Positions 36,844 to 43,657 of a DNA stretch of 50,952 nucleotides are shown one piece after another. The translations under genes and the position numbers were made by a program. This DNA is from a virus. Position 1 is the stretch's first letter; each line of letters starts with the position of its first letter. The notes beneath the pieces were generated by a model that was not told the DNA's origin, did no database searches, and was given only the letters and a program-made list of their open reading frames with translations. The DNA is taken from the IMG/VR virus record IMGVR_UViG_3300024273_001720, positions 1 through 50,952 of that record; one strand, written 5' to 3'.

Positions 36844-36883
36844 AAAAAGTCTATATATGTTTAGTATTATATATAGACTTTTT
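36844..36883 (-). terminator. Long inverted repeat: terminator and/or start-gating hairpin before the deaminase
   Basis: Arms AAAAAGTCTATATAT (36844-36858) and ATATATAGACTTTTT (36869-36883) form a perfect 15-bp stem with a 10-base loop. On the minus strand it ends in a T-run just before the ATG, so it could terminate the upstream acidic-protein gene. It also contains TATATAAT (36866-36873), partly in the 5' arm, so a transcript started there would lack that arm. Confidence 0.6.
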
Positions 36884-36902
36884 ATTTAGTTTATTCTCTG
36901 GA

Positions 36903-37382
36903 TTATTCTACATCCTCAGCATCGATAGCGTCCTTAGATTCTTTACACTCATTAATTTTCTTAGCGTAAGCCTCTGACATTCTATTCAAACATGCTTCAA
37001 ATGCTTCAGTTTCCATGTCACTTTTCATTTCGGTAAGAGCGTTAACTGCTAATTTAGCAACTAATGCAGCGTTTTCAACCATGTATGTTTCTATTGTATG
37101 ATCGTCATGCGCATCTTCTGCCCACTCCTTTGCCTCGTCAATGATTGCCTCGTAACATTTTTCTAACATTCCATATACTGGAACATTAGACGCCATTTTT
37201 GAGTTTGGTTCTTGAATTCCGATTGCAGTTACATCTTCAGCTTCTTGAACTTCTTCAGCCTCTTCTTCGGTTTCCTCTACGTCCTTTTCGTCAGGTTCAC
37301 TCATTTTTGATAGTGTGTCTTCGATCTCCTCCGATCTATCCATCTCGCCAACGAATGTTTCAAATGATTTAATACTTCCCAT
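36903..37382 (-). CDS. Acidic putative prohead core / internal capsid protein
   Basis: A 159-residue protein with a very acidic stretch at residues 16-52 (for example EEIEDTLSK and ETEEEAEEVQEAED) and a helical C-terminal domain. The N-terminus MGSIKSFETFVGEM fits the capsid-targeting peptide pattern (aromatic-x-x-Phe-hydrophobic-x-Glu) seen in three neighbours, with a potential prohead protease site after FVGE. Acidic, helical proteins of this size form scaffold or core in T4-like proheads. That role is inferred. Confidence 0.55.
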   Translation of the reverse strand: MGSIKSFETFVGEMDRSEEIEDTLSKMSEPDEKDVEETEEEAEEVQEAEDVTAIGIQEPNSKMASNVPVYGMLEKCYEAIIDEAKEWAEDAHDDHTIETYMVENAALVAKLAVNALTEMKSDMETEAFEACLNRMSEAYAKKINECKESKDAIDAEDVE

Positions 37383-37410
37383 AATTTTATTTTTTTTTAT
37401 ATGATTACTT

Positions 37411-37426
37411 GAATTTTATATATCTC
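37411..37426 (-). promoter_or_regulatory. Candidate TATATAA box before the acidic protein gene
   Basis: On the minus strand GAGATATATAAAATTC lies 29-44 bases before the ATG at 37382, inside a 48-base gap with no hairpin. It matches the recurring GATATATAA core. Confidence 0.35.
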
Positions 37427-37430
37427 TATC

Positions 37431-37742
37431 TTAGTTCATATATTCAAAACTAGAGGGTAGTATGTGTTTCTGTAATTTTAGTACCTTTATTATTAGTGCA
37501 ACTACAACACCACCTGGCATGATTGCGATAGTAGTAAGTCCTACTGTTTTTAGAACATCTCGCATTTGATTTGCAACCCATTCCTTTTCAATATCACTCA
37601 TTTTTCTCTCGTTAAACATGTGTTTACATATCATATTGAATGCAGTTTTTGTCTCATCACTCTCATTCTTTAATGCACCAATAAATTTTCTAAAGTGTGC
37701 CATAAAGTCATCTAAATATGACTGGCTAATGTTTATTTTCAT
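37431..37742 (-). CDS. Small membrane-type protein resembling a LETM1 segment
   Basis: A 103-residue protein. Residues about 63-90 form one hydrophobic segment (VLKTVGLTTIAIMPGGVVVA and onward), followed by LQKHILPSSFEY. A Pro-Gly hydrophobic helix followed by 'LPS[ST]F' is a hallmark of LETM1-family proteins. The resemblance is short and from memory. It overlaps the GNAT gene by four bases. A single-span membrane role (for example a holin-like or envelope protein) is an alternative. Confidence 0.5.
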   Translation of the reverse strand: MKINISQSYLDDFMAHFRKFIGALKNESDETKTAFNMICKHMFNERKMSDIEKEWVANQMRDVLKTVGLTTIAIMPGGVVVALIIKVLKLQKHILPSSFEYMN

Positions 37743-38197
37743 GGTTTAGGAAAACGTACCATTGTGTTTCGAGTTTCGCTCTTGTCAACATTCTTTATAA
37801 ATCCATGTTGCTTATAAAACTTTTCAAGTCGAGCAGTTGAAGTTGCTCCAAAATCCTTAGATGGAGTCAAATATATTTTAAGACCCAATTGATCTGCATA
37901 ATCATTAATTTTATCCATCAATTCCGAGCCTACGCCATTTCCTCTATCCTCTTTAGGAATAACGATTCTAGTCAATTCTAGGAATTTACCATTATTATAT
38001 AGATCTAATATAACATTGAATTTTGGTTCAAGTTCCTTTAGGACATATGATTCACCAAGGATTGGCGTGTTATCATGTCCACATTTGTGGCAAATATACA
38101 TATCATGTCCACCATCTTCAAGTCTCCATTTCCATCCACAGTTATCACAGACTATTTGGTTGGCTGAAAATTCTTCAAACAACAGTACATGTTTCAT
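37739..38197 (-). CDS. Zinc-ribbon GNAT acetyltransferase with capsid-targeting-like N-terminus
   Basis: A 152-residue protein with three parts. Residues 1-13, MKHVLLFEEFSAN, resemble the capsid-targeting peptides of neighbours, although no clean cleavage Glu follows Phe. Residues 17-42 are a zinc ribbon (CDNCGWKW ... CHKCGHDN). Residues 50-150 are a GNAT fold with the acetyl-CoA loop RGNGVGSELMDKI and a C-terminal LEKFYKQHGF. It could acetylate a host or virion protein, possibly after injection. The GNAT call is firm; the rest is inference. Confidence 0.7.
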   Translation of the reverse strand: MKHVLLFEEFSANQIVCDNCGWKWRLEDGGHDMYICHKCGHDNTPILGESYVLKELEPKFNVILDLYNNGKFLELTRIVIPKEDRGNGVGSELMDKINDYADQLGLKIYLTPSKDFGATSTARLEKFYKQHGFIKNVDKSETRNTMVRFPKP

Positions 38198-38721
38198 TAC
38201 TTAGATTTCTTTTTACCCTGTGCGTTATCCCATGCATCCTCATCTGGATAATCCTCATCACCTGGTTTTGCAGGAGCTTCACCTCTTTTTCTTTTAGCCC
38301 ATACGTTGTCCCATAGGCCTTTTTTCTCTTTTAAAAATTCTTCGAATAGTTTAATTCTTTTCATAGTAGATTTACCTTCATTTTTTATTTGCTTCATCTT
38401 AGCCATCGCCCAATCAACTCCTTCATCTCCACCCCAAATTAACCATGCAATATATCCATTGTCTTTCCATGGTTCATCTTTAAATTCAGGAGCAATCTTT
38501 GAGTTTTTACGATGTCTATTGAATGACGACATTCTACCCACAGTATCAGCACTTAAGTTTTCACCACTTGCTAATTGATGTGCCCTAGCCCAACCTACTG
38601 CAGTTCCGCCCTTTACTTCATCTCTGCCATATTTTTCTTTCCATTCAATTGCTTTTTTAGCATTTGACTTGGCAGCCGCAGGATAATCGCTATATGTGTC
38701 TTCTGATTCTAATATACTCAT
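38197..38721 (-). CDS. Two-part phage protein with internal capsid-targeting-like peptide
   Basis: A 174-residue protein. Residues 14-115 carry a module seen in many phage head-region proteins (KGGTAVGWARAHQLASGE, SFNRHRKN, WKDNGYIAWLIWGGDEG). At residue 120 a Met begins MKRIKLFEEFLKEKKGLWDN, a capsid-targeting-type peptide followed by a GLWDN-AKRKRGE-PAKPGD unit that I recall as DUF5872. The tail is basic (KKKSK). A peptide that normally sits at a protein N-terminus being internal suggests a fusion or an internal start at 38364 (55 residues). Confidence 0.6.
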   Translation of the reverse strand: MSILESEDTYSDYPAAAKSNAKKAIEWKEKYGRDEVKGGTAVGWARAHQLASGENLSADTVGRMSSFNRHRKNSKIAPEFKDEPWKDNGYIAWLIWGGDEGVDWAMAKMKQIKNEGKSTMKRIKLFEEFLKEKKGLWDNVWAKRKRGEAPAKPGDEDYPDEDAWDNAQGKKKSK

Positions 38722-39641
38722 TAACTATATATCATTGAAAATTCTTTATGGTACTTGATTAGGGCTAGTTCCTTCTTTTTTGCCTCTATCTCAATATCTA
38801 GATCCATTCCATATGTTTCAATAAATTCATATAGATAATCTGCATGTGCTCTTAGGATTACTGTATTATCCTCGTGTAGTTTCTTGGAGGATGAGTAGTG
38901 GCATAGTTGACGAATACCCTTTGGCCATGTAGTTGCACACAATTCCAGTGCATCTTTTTCTGGCATAGAATCCTCATAACACCAATGGTGAAAGAAGTCA
39001 AAGGTAATTGGAGTGCCACATAGCTTGTAAATTTCGTATAGGTCGCTTACACTATATTGACTTGCTTTATCGTCATTCTCTAAAACTAATCGTGAGCTTG
39101 CACATTCTGGAAGCAATTTAAAGTTTTCTGCAAATCTTGCAATCGCAGATTCCTTGTCGCCATAGGTTCCACCTACATGGATATTCATTGCAGCATAATG
39201 AGTTCTTGGTAAGCCCATTAAATCCATTACCTTTCCATGCTGAGTTAATTCCCACACAGCATCGTTGACAACTTTAGGATTTGGACTTGCAAGAATATTA
39301 AAAGGACCTGGATGGAATGTAAGTCTTTGACCTACTTTGGTTGCATAATCACCTGCCGTTTTTAACAATGATTTGATTGTATTGTAGTTAGGCAATTCCT
39401 CAATATCATATTCTGAATTCCATGGAAACATACTAGAGGACATACGGTACATTGTAACTCCATTTGCATTATTCCATTTAAGAATTTCGATCATGTCTCT
39501 GAGGTTAGCTTCCGCCAACTCACCTGCATATTTAATGCCCTTTGCTTGAAAGGTTTTTTTAATCATGCTTCTACCTATCTTAATACCTTTTTGTTTGTCC
39601 AATGTTAAATTGATACAACAGTAACCGTAATTTGCTCCCAT
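38721..39641 (-). CDS. uvsE: UV-damage endonuclease (UvdE/UvsE family)
   Basis: A 306-residue TIM-barrel protein, about normal length for the family. Recognisable motifs are GYCCINL near the start, MYRMSSSMFPW, RLTFHPGPFNILASP, NIHVGGTYGDKESA, RLVLENDD and TFDFFHHW. His, Glu and Asp in these motifs hold the metal ions. The enzyme nicks 5' to UV photoproducts and some other lesions. It lies among head and internal-protein genes with one-base coupling to the next gene. Confidence 0.9.
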   Translation of the reverse strand: MGANYGYCCINLTLDKQKGIKIGRSMIKKTFQAKGIKYAGELAEANLRDMIEILKWNNANGVTMYRMSSSMFPWNSEYDIEELPNYNTIKSLLKTAGDYATKVGQRLTFHPGPFNILASPNPKVVNDAVWELTQHGKVMDLMGLPRTHYAAMNIHVGGTYGDKESAIARFAENFKLLPECASSRLVLENDDKASQYSVSDLYEIYKLCGTPITFDFFHHWCYEDSMPEKDALELCATTWPKGIRQLCHYSSSKKLHEDNTVILRAHADYLYEFIETYGMDLDIEIEAKKKELALIKYHKEFSMIYS

Positions 39642-39642
39642 A

Positions 39643-39879
39643 TTATTTTATATCTAATTCTTTCTTAATGTTTAAAAATATTCTCTCAGCATTACATGCT
39701 TCTTCCAGCGTAAATACATCTAAATCCTGAAATAGTAAACCACCATCTGTATTGACAAATACAATATTGTCAATTTGTTCAACAGAGTCAACGCGATACA
39801 CTGTATAGTCACCTACTAATATAACATGTGATGCGTTTAGTATTCTTAACTTTCTTTCTTGAAACGAGATCAATCCCAT
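39643..39879 (-). CDS. Small hypothetical protein
   Basis: A 78-residue protein, mostly beta strands (HVILVGDYTVYRVDSVEQID) with a short C-terminal helix. It begins within the last ten bases of the 131-residue gene and ends one base before the UvsE start. No family recognised. Confidence 0.6.
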   Translation of the reverse strand: MGLISFQERKLRILNASHVILVGDYTVYRVDSVEQIDNIVFVNTDGGLLFQDLDVFTLEEACNAERIFLNIKKELDIK

Positions 39880-40265
39880 TCTTTCTCAAATTTATACCAA
39901 TGATCTGCACTTGCACAATCACGAAGTGCTTCCAATATAAGTATGTCCATTTCAAAACCGCTTAATGAATTTGTAAATGCTTCGATAATTCCTTCTAACA
40001 CATAAGAATCAAACGCCTTGCCATCTCCATGATATTCATTAATAGTAGCCTCTGTAATTGCGCTACACAGACGATCCGCAACTCTTTCATTATCACTAAA
40101 TCTATTTCCTGGATAATAGTCATCATTTCCTGGTAGCATTTCCATGATTTTATCAGTTGAATTTCTCATTCTAAATAGAGAGATTGCAGTTGTGATAAAT
40201 GGTCTTACATTATTAGCTGGACTCATCATTCCTATTCCGTTACATTTAATATCTGATACTTTCAT
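39870..40265 (-). CDS. Hypothetical protein
   Basis: I take the ATG at 40265 (131 residues, MKVSDIKCNGIGMMSPANNV) because the longer start at 40319 would overlap the preceding gene by 44 bases, and this ATG follows the typical A-rich leader AATCAATATAAA. The protein is largely helical. No family recognised. Confidence 0.6.
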   Translation of the reverse strand: MKVSDIKCNGIGMMSPANNVRPFITTAISLFRMRNSTDKIMEMLPGNDDYYPGNRFSDNERVADRLCSAITEATINEYHGDGKAFDSYVLEGIIEAFTNSLSGFEMDILILEALRDCASADHWYKFEKEWD

Positions 40266-40275
40266 TTTATATTGA

Positions 40276-40545
40276 TTAAAGGGTTGTTTGAATTTTTGGG
40301 TAGTGATTACATGTATCATAAACTTTCATTACACGTTCTTCTAATTTAGTTGGTAAATCTAAAGCATATAATTGAACGTTCTGGTATAAATATCCATCGA
40401 ACATTCCATATAACATATTTTCCAAGTGGAAAACATTTTCGTTTCCATCTGATCTATCATCATATCGAATATCCTTAATAAGGCTTGAGATTTCAAATCT
40501 TGTTTCTTCTGTCATGTTTGAGTGTCTGTCGAAATTTGTGTACAT
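40276..40545 (-). CDS. Small hypothetical protein
   Basis: An 89-residue acidic/aromatic protein (MYTNFDRHSNMTEETRFEIS). It follows a terminator/leader module copy that has lost its hairpin, and precedes the 131-residue gene by ten bases. No family recognised. Confidence 0.6.
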   Translation of the reverse strand: MYTNFDRHSNMTEETRFEISSLIKDIRYDDRSDGNENVFHLENMLYGMFDGYLYQNVQLYALDLPTKLEERVMKVYDTCNHYPKIQTTL

Positions 40546-40552
40546 TTTGTTT

Positions 40553-40636
40553 GTTTTAATTATAGTATAAATATAACTATAAACTTTGATATAAAAAAAA
40601 AATTAGTATATTATTTTCGGAAAGTTATTAACAATT
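40553..40636 (-). repeat. Terminator/leader module, copy B (hairpin degenerate)
   Basis: Carries the exact 16-mer AAAGTTATTAACAATT (40621-40636) and, in minus orientation, TATATTTATACTATAATTAA before the next ATG. The GCC-AAACA hairpin of the other copies is replaced by an A/T run, so it probably no longer terminates. That would let the 66- and 89-residue genes be co-transcribed. Confidence 0.6.
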
Positions 40637-40836
40637 TAGAATATGCGTTTATGAACTTCATCGTATACGAAATCATAATTCTCATTTAATACATCTAATT
40701 CTTCGTCTGTCATTTCACGCCCATCATAAAATGCAGAGCTAATAAATGCATCACAAAAATCAGGATAATCTCTAGTGTCTATTCCATCCACGTCAATGTC
40801 ACTAATTTTACTGTAGTCTAATTCTAAATTTACCAT
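40636..40836 (-). CDS. Small acidic phage protein of a conserved 'DYPDFCDAF' type
   Basis: A 66-residue acidic protein containing DGIDTRDYPDFCDAF and a C-terminal Glu/Asp-rich helix. I recall the 'DxRDxPDFCDAF' phrase from many small phage proteins of unknown function, including T4-like cyanophages. It is flanked on both sides by terminator/leader modules, so it may form its own small unit. Confidence 0.65.
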   Translation of the reverse strand: MVNLELDYSKISDIDVDGIDTRDYPDFCDAFISSAFYDGREMTDEELDVLNENYDFVYDEVHKRIF

Positions 40837-40861
40837 ATTATTATATTTTAATGTTGTTATT

Positions 40862-40941
40862 TAATTACTATACAAATATAAACAAAAAAAGCCAAACAAA
40901 AAATGTTTGGCTAATTATTTTTTAAAAAGTTATTAACAATT
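40862..40941 (-). repeat. Terminator/leader module, copy C
   Basis: Contains the 16-mer (40926-40941), the hairpin, and on the minus strand TATATTTGTATAGTAATTAA ahead of the 66-residue gene. TATATTTG fits the Bacteroidota -7 consensus TAnnTTTG exactly, so the module may combine a terminator with a host-type promoter. Confidence 0.65.
40890..40912 (-). terminator. Intrinsic terminator after the endolysin gene
   Basis: A 9-bp perfect stem AGCCAAACA / TGTTTGGCT, loop 5, followed on the minus strand by TTTTTTTG. It lies 31 bases beyond the endolysin stop. Confidence 0.75.
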
Positions 40942-40942
40942 C

Positions 40943-41554
40943 TTATTTTACATAAGTAGCATACTTATATGTTTTAACCTTTCTATCTTCCAATCCATTA
41001 GTACCACCATTAATTCTTTTAGTAAGTACTAATATTGCAGCATCATTGATTCCTTTGTCACAAATATCCCATAATTTATTCTTGTCAAAGAAAAACATAG
41101 CTGACTCAAATGAATAAGTGGTTGCTACCAAATCTGGATTTTCCATAATTTCTGGTTTATTTAGATATTTAGCGAATGCTTGATAGTTTGCCTTTCCAGT
41201 TAATTGAAGAGCTCCTCTACCTCTGAATTTCCAACCATCCCCAGAAGCTTCATCGCCATTACCCATTCTTGATGCATAAACTCTATTTGCAATCCTTTCA
41301 GGTTGACGCGCATAAGACTCTTCTAAATTACCTGGAAAATATTTTCCAAAAGTATCCTGTAATCCTCGTGTTGAATAGTTTAGGTTTTCAGTGAATAGTT
41401 TATAATCACAGGTTTCGTGTGCGGTTTGTGCAAAAAAATGTGCAGCTCTGATTGGTGTTAATTTAAAATAGGCAATTGCAGCCTTCATGGTACCTGGGCC
41501 AAATGATCCATCAACGGTAACTCCTACCCTTTCTTGTAATGATTTTAAACTCAT
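40943..41554 (-). CDS. Endolysin: peptidoglycan-binding motif plus GH19 domain
   Basis: A 203-residue protein. Residues 1-30 (SLQERVGVTVDGSFGPGTMK) are a peptidoglycan-binding_1-like motif. The rest is a GH19 chitinase-like lysin with AHETCDY (catalytic Glu 47), WKFRGRGALQLTGKANYQ and KRINGGTNGLEDR. It would hydrolyse cell-wall glycan for lysis. No signal peptide is visible, so export needs a holin; a multi-pass membrane protein is encoded two genes upstream. Its catalytic domain is related to the one fused to the hub at 29404-31515. Confidence 0.85.
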   Translation of the reverse strand: MSLKSLQERVGVTVDGSFGPGTMKAAIAYFKLTPIRAAHFFAQTAHETCDYKLFTENLNYSTRGLQDTFGKYFPGNLEESYARQPERIANRVYASRMGNGDEASGDGWKFRGRGALQLTGKANYQAFAKYLNKPEIMENPDLVATTYSFESAMFFFDKNKLWDICDKGINDAAILVLTKRINGGTNGLEDRKVKTYKYATYVK

Positions 41555-41901
41555 AATTTATATATTACTTTAAATACCTTTACATTCTTGGAAGCTGCCA
41601 TGTCGATAGTCATTCTAGTTCCTTTGGAAACACCATCCCAAAACGCAATAATAATATCGGAATTTTCAACGATTTTTATATTTCTAATTGCAGCAGCACC
41701 CTTGCCAATAGACCAGTCTGGTTTAAAAATAATAGTATCTATGTTGTTTAGATTTGCATATTGTTCTGCTAGAGAATCTGCTCCTTTTGCTCCACCACTA
41801 ATTATTGAAGATATTTGAGTTCTGTTAGATATTCTATTTAAAGTTTTTTCTAGTAATTCATAGTCCATAAAGGTTCTACTGCCGATGACACCTATTCTCA
41901 T
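41551..41901 (-). CDS. SLOG-family (YspA/DprA-like) nucleotide-binding protein
   Basis: A 116-residue Rossmann-type protein with the small SLOG signature: IGVIGSRTF, then IISGGAKGADSLAEQYA, KPDWSIGKGAAAIRN and AFWDGVSKGTRMTID. Family members sense or cut nucleotide-derived ligands. It overlaps the endolysin gene by four bases and directly follows the membrane protein gene, an unusual place for this family. It may link lysis timing to a nucleotide signal, but that is inference. Confidence 0.8.
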   Translation of the reverse strand: MRIGVIGSRTFMDYELLEKTLNRISNRTQISSIISGGAKGADSLAEQYANLNNIDTIIFKPDWSIGKGAAAIRNIKIVENSDIIIAFWDGVSKGTRMTIDMAASKNVKVFKVIYKL

Positions 41902-42246
41902 TTATTTCCAGAATAACTGAACGCATATCAGGACTAAAGCTAATGAGAGTGAAACAATTGTCTTTGTATTTAACGATTCTCCCATCATGAAATATGTTAG
42001 TAAACCGAATGACAACATTCCCATTGCAAATCCTATGAATCTTCCTGGCCATATCTGGCCATCATAATATTCGGCAATGAGTCGAGTAGCAACTATAAAC
42101 ATATATGATATTGTAGAACCTCCGATCGCTGCAATCAAGATTGGATTCCTTTTAAACCATGGCCAGATAAATTGTCCGTTTGTTTGAAACCATATCATTG
42201 ATTGTCCAAGCAAGAACAATAATATTCCATAGATTAAACCTCTCAA
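41902..42246 (-). CDS. Small multi-pass membrane protein, holin candidate
   Basis: A 114-residue protein with about four hydrophobic segments: residues 1-20 (GLIYGILLFLLGQSMIWF), 35-55 (ILIAAIGGSTISYMFIVAT), 68-88 (GRFIGFAMGMLSFGLLTYFM) and 95-113. It sits between RNase HII and the SLOG/endolysin pair with overlaps or no gap. That position fits a holin, although four-span holins are less usual. No transporter motif is recognised. Confidence 0.6.
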   Translation of the reverse strand: MRGLIYGILLFLLGQSMIWFQTNGQFIWPWFKRNPILIAAIGGSTISYMFIVATRLIAEYYDGQIWPGRFIGFAMGMLSFGLLTYFMMGESLNTKTIVSLSLALVLICVQLFWK

Positions 42247-42875
42247 AACAATGTTCCCGTTTCAGTTAATAAATGTGATATAAAACTTGGTCGATGCACT
42301 TCAGTTGCTCCGATTTCTTTGATCGCTTTGATATGAGCTGCGGTTCCATATCCTTTGTTAGAGTTCCATCCATATCCTGGAATTTGAATATCTAACTCCT
42401 TCATCATTGCATCTCTTTCGGTTTTGGCAAGAATACTTGCAGCAGCAATTGATGTATATTTGTTATCTCCACCAATTACTGTCTCAAACGGAATTCCTTC
42501 AAATCCATGAAATTGGTCTCCATCAATTAGGATAAAATCAAATGAATGTGTCTTATTAACTTCAACTAGACATTGATTCATTCCCTGTAGGGTTGCTCGC
42601 AAAATATTGGTTGATTCGATTTGGTCGGGATAGATGTGAACAATGCTATATGCAATTACATTGTCTAATACAATTTGTCTTGCATCTTTTCGTTGCTGCT
42701 CATTAAGTAGTTTAGAATCCTTTACCAATTCATGTTGAAATCCGTATGGCATGATACATGATGCAACAGTCACTGGCCCAGCTAAAGCACCGCGACCTGC
42801 CTCATCAACTCCAATTTCTATAGTGTCCTCTACTCCTGTAAAACTTGATTTAAGTAGTATGTGTCTTGTTTCCAT
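42243..42875 (-). CDS. rnhB: Ribonuclease HII
   Basis: A 210-residue protein of normal length. The motif IGVDEAGRGALAGPV holds the first catalytic Asp-Glu pair, ILIDGD the next Asp, and SIAAASILAKTERD the last Asp. It removes RNA from RNA-DNA hybrids and single ribonucleotides from DNA. The start codon lies inside the 3' arm of a 13-bp perfect hairpin, so expression is probably controlled at translation. It overlaps the membrane-protein gene by four bases. Confidence 0.92.
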   Translation of the reverse strand: METRHILLKSSFTGVEDTIEIGVDEAGRGALAGPVTVASCIMPYGFQHELVKDSKLLNEQQRKDARQIVLDNVIAYSIVHIYPDQIESTNILRATLQGMNQCLVEVNKTHSFDFILIDGDQFHGFEGIPFETVIGGDNKYTSIAAASILAKTERDAMMKELDIQIPGYGWNSNKGYGTAAHIKAIKEIGATEVHRPSFISHLLTETGTLF

Positions 42876-42910
42876 CTATTATATGTTTATAGATATTATA
42901 TAATAGATGG
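42872..42910 (-). promoter_or_regulatory. 13-bp hairpin covering the RNase HII start codon, with TATATAAT in the 5' arm
   Basis: Arms CCATCTATTATAT (42872-42884) and ATATAATAGATGG (42898-42910) are perfectly complementary, loop 13. On the minus strand the ATG (42875-42873) is inside the 3' arm. The box TATATAAT (42902-42895) spans the end of the 5' arm and the loop. A transcript started just below the box would lack the 5' arm and leave the start free; a read-through transcript would hide it. Confidence 0.55.
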
Positions 42911-42935
42911 ACTTAAAGTTTCAGTTATTTATATA

Positions 42936-43643
42936 TTAAAGATTATTTTCATCCTTCCATTTATCATAAATGTCTACAACTTCTTGTAGAATTTTAGCTC
43001 TTACAATGTCCTTTGATGTGAATTCATGAACCCCAACCCCACGTACTTTACTAAAAATTTTAATAAACTTATGAAATGATACTTTGTCCTTAGCTATATC
43101 ATATTGACTAATATCTCCGGTGACTAATACCTTTGAATTTTTACCCATCCTTGTTATGAATAAAATTAATGCATGCCATTGTGCATTTTGTGCCTCATCT
43201 AAAATCATAAACGCATCGTCGAATGTGTCACCTCGCATAAACGCAAGTGGTTTGAATTCTATTAATCCATGGTGAATTAAACTTTCAGTTAATTCATGTC
43301 CAACAATCTTTTTAAAGTTGGAAATATATGATTGCATATATGGATCTATTTTATCTGCAATATCACCAGGTAGAAATCCAAGTTTTTCACCAGATTCCTG
43401 TATTGGCTTACATAAAATTATCTTTTTAACTTTTTTATCAGCAAGTAAACTTAGTGAAGTGTAACATGCTGTAAATGTTTTTGAGGTTCCGGCAGGGCCA
43501 GAGCAAAATGTTATATCGTTTTTAAATATTTGGTTGACGTATTCCCTTTGATTATTTCTTAAATTAACATGTTTAATGTTTTCATCTTTGACTGACATTT
43601 TTTTAATGTGCTGTGTTGGTTCTGAACTCGTCTTCTTTTGCAT
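42936..43643 (-). CDS. phoH: PhoH-like P-loop ATPase
   Basis: A 235-residue protein. Walker A is GPAGTSKT and Walker B is MILDEAQN, with SGEKLGFLPGD between them and VLVTGDISQYD after, all typical of PhoH. Such genes are frequent in large and marine phages; an RNA-helicase or RNase-linked role has been proposed, but the function is not settled. It follows the EEYEKC protein gene by 14 bases and precedes the RNase HII hairpin. Confidence 0.9.
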   Translation of the reverse strand: MQKKTSSEPTQHIKKMSVKDENIKHVNLRNNQREYVNQIFKNDITFCSGPAGTSKTFTACYTSLSLLADKKVKKIILCKPIQESGEKLGFLPGDIADKIDPYMQSYISNFKKIVGHELTESLIHHGLIEFKPLAFMRGDTFDDAFMILDEAQNAQWHALILFITRMGKNSKVLVTGDISQYDIAKDKVSFHKFIKIFSKVRGVGVHEFTSKDIVRAKILQEVVDIYDKWKDENNL

Positions 43644-43657
43644 ATAATTAAATATAT

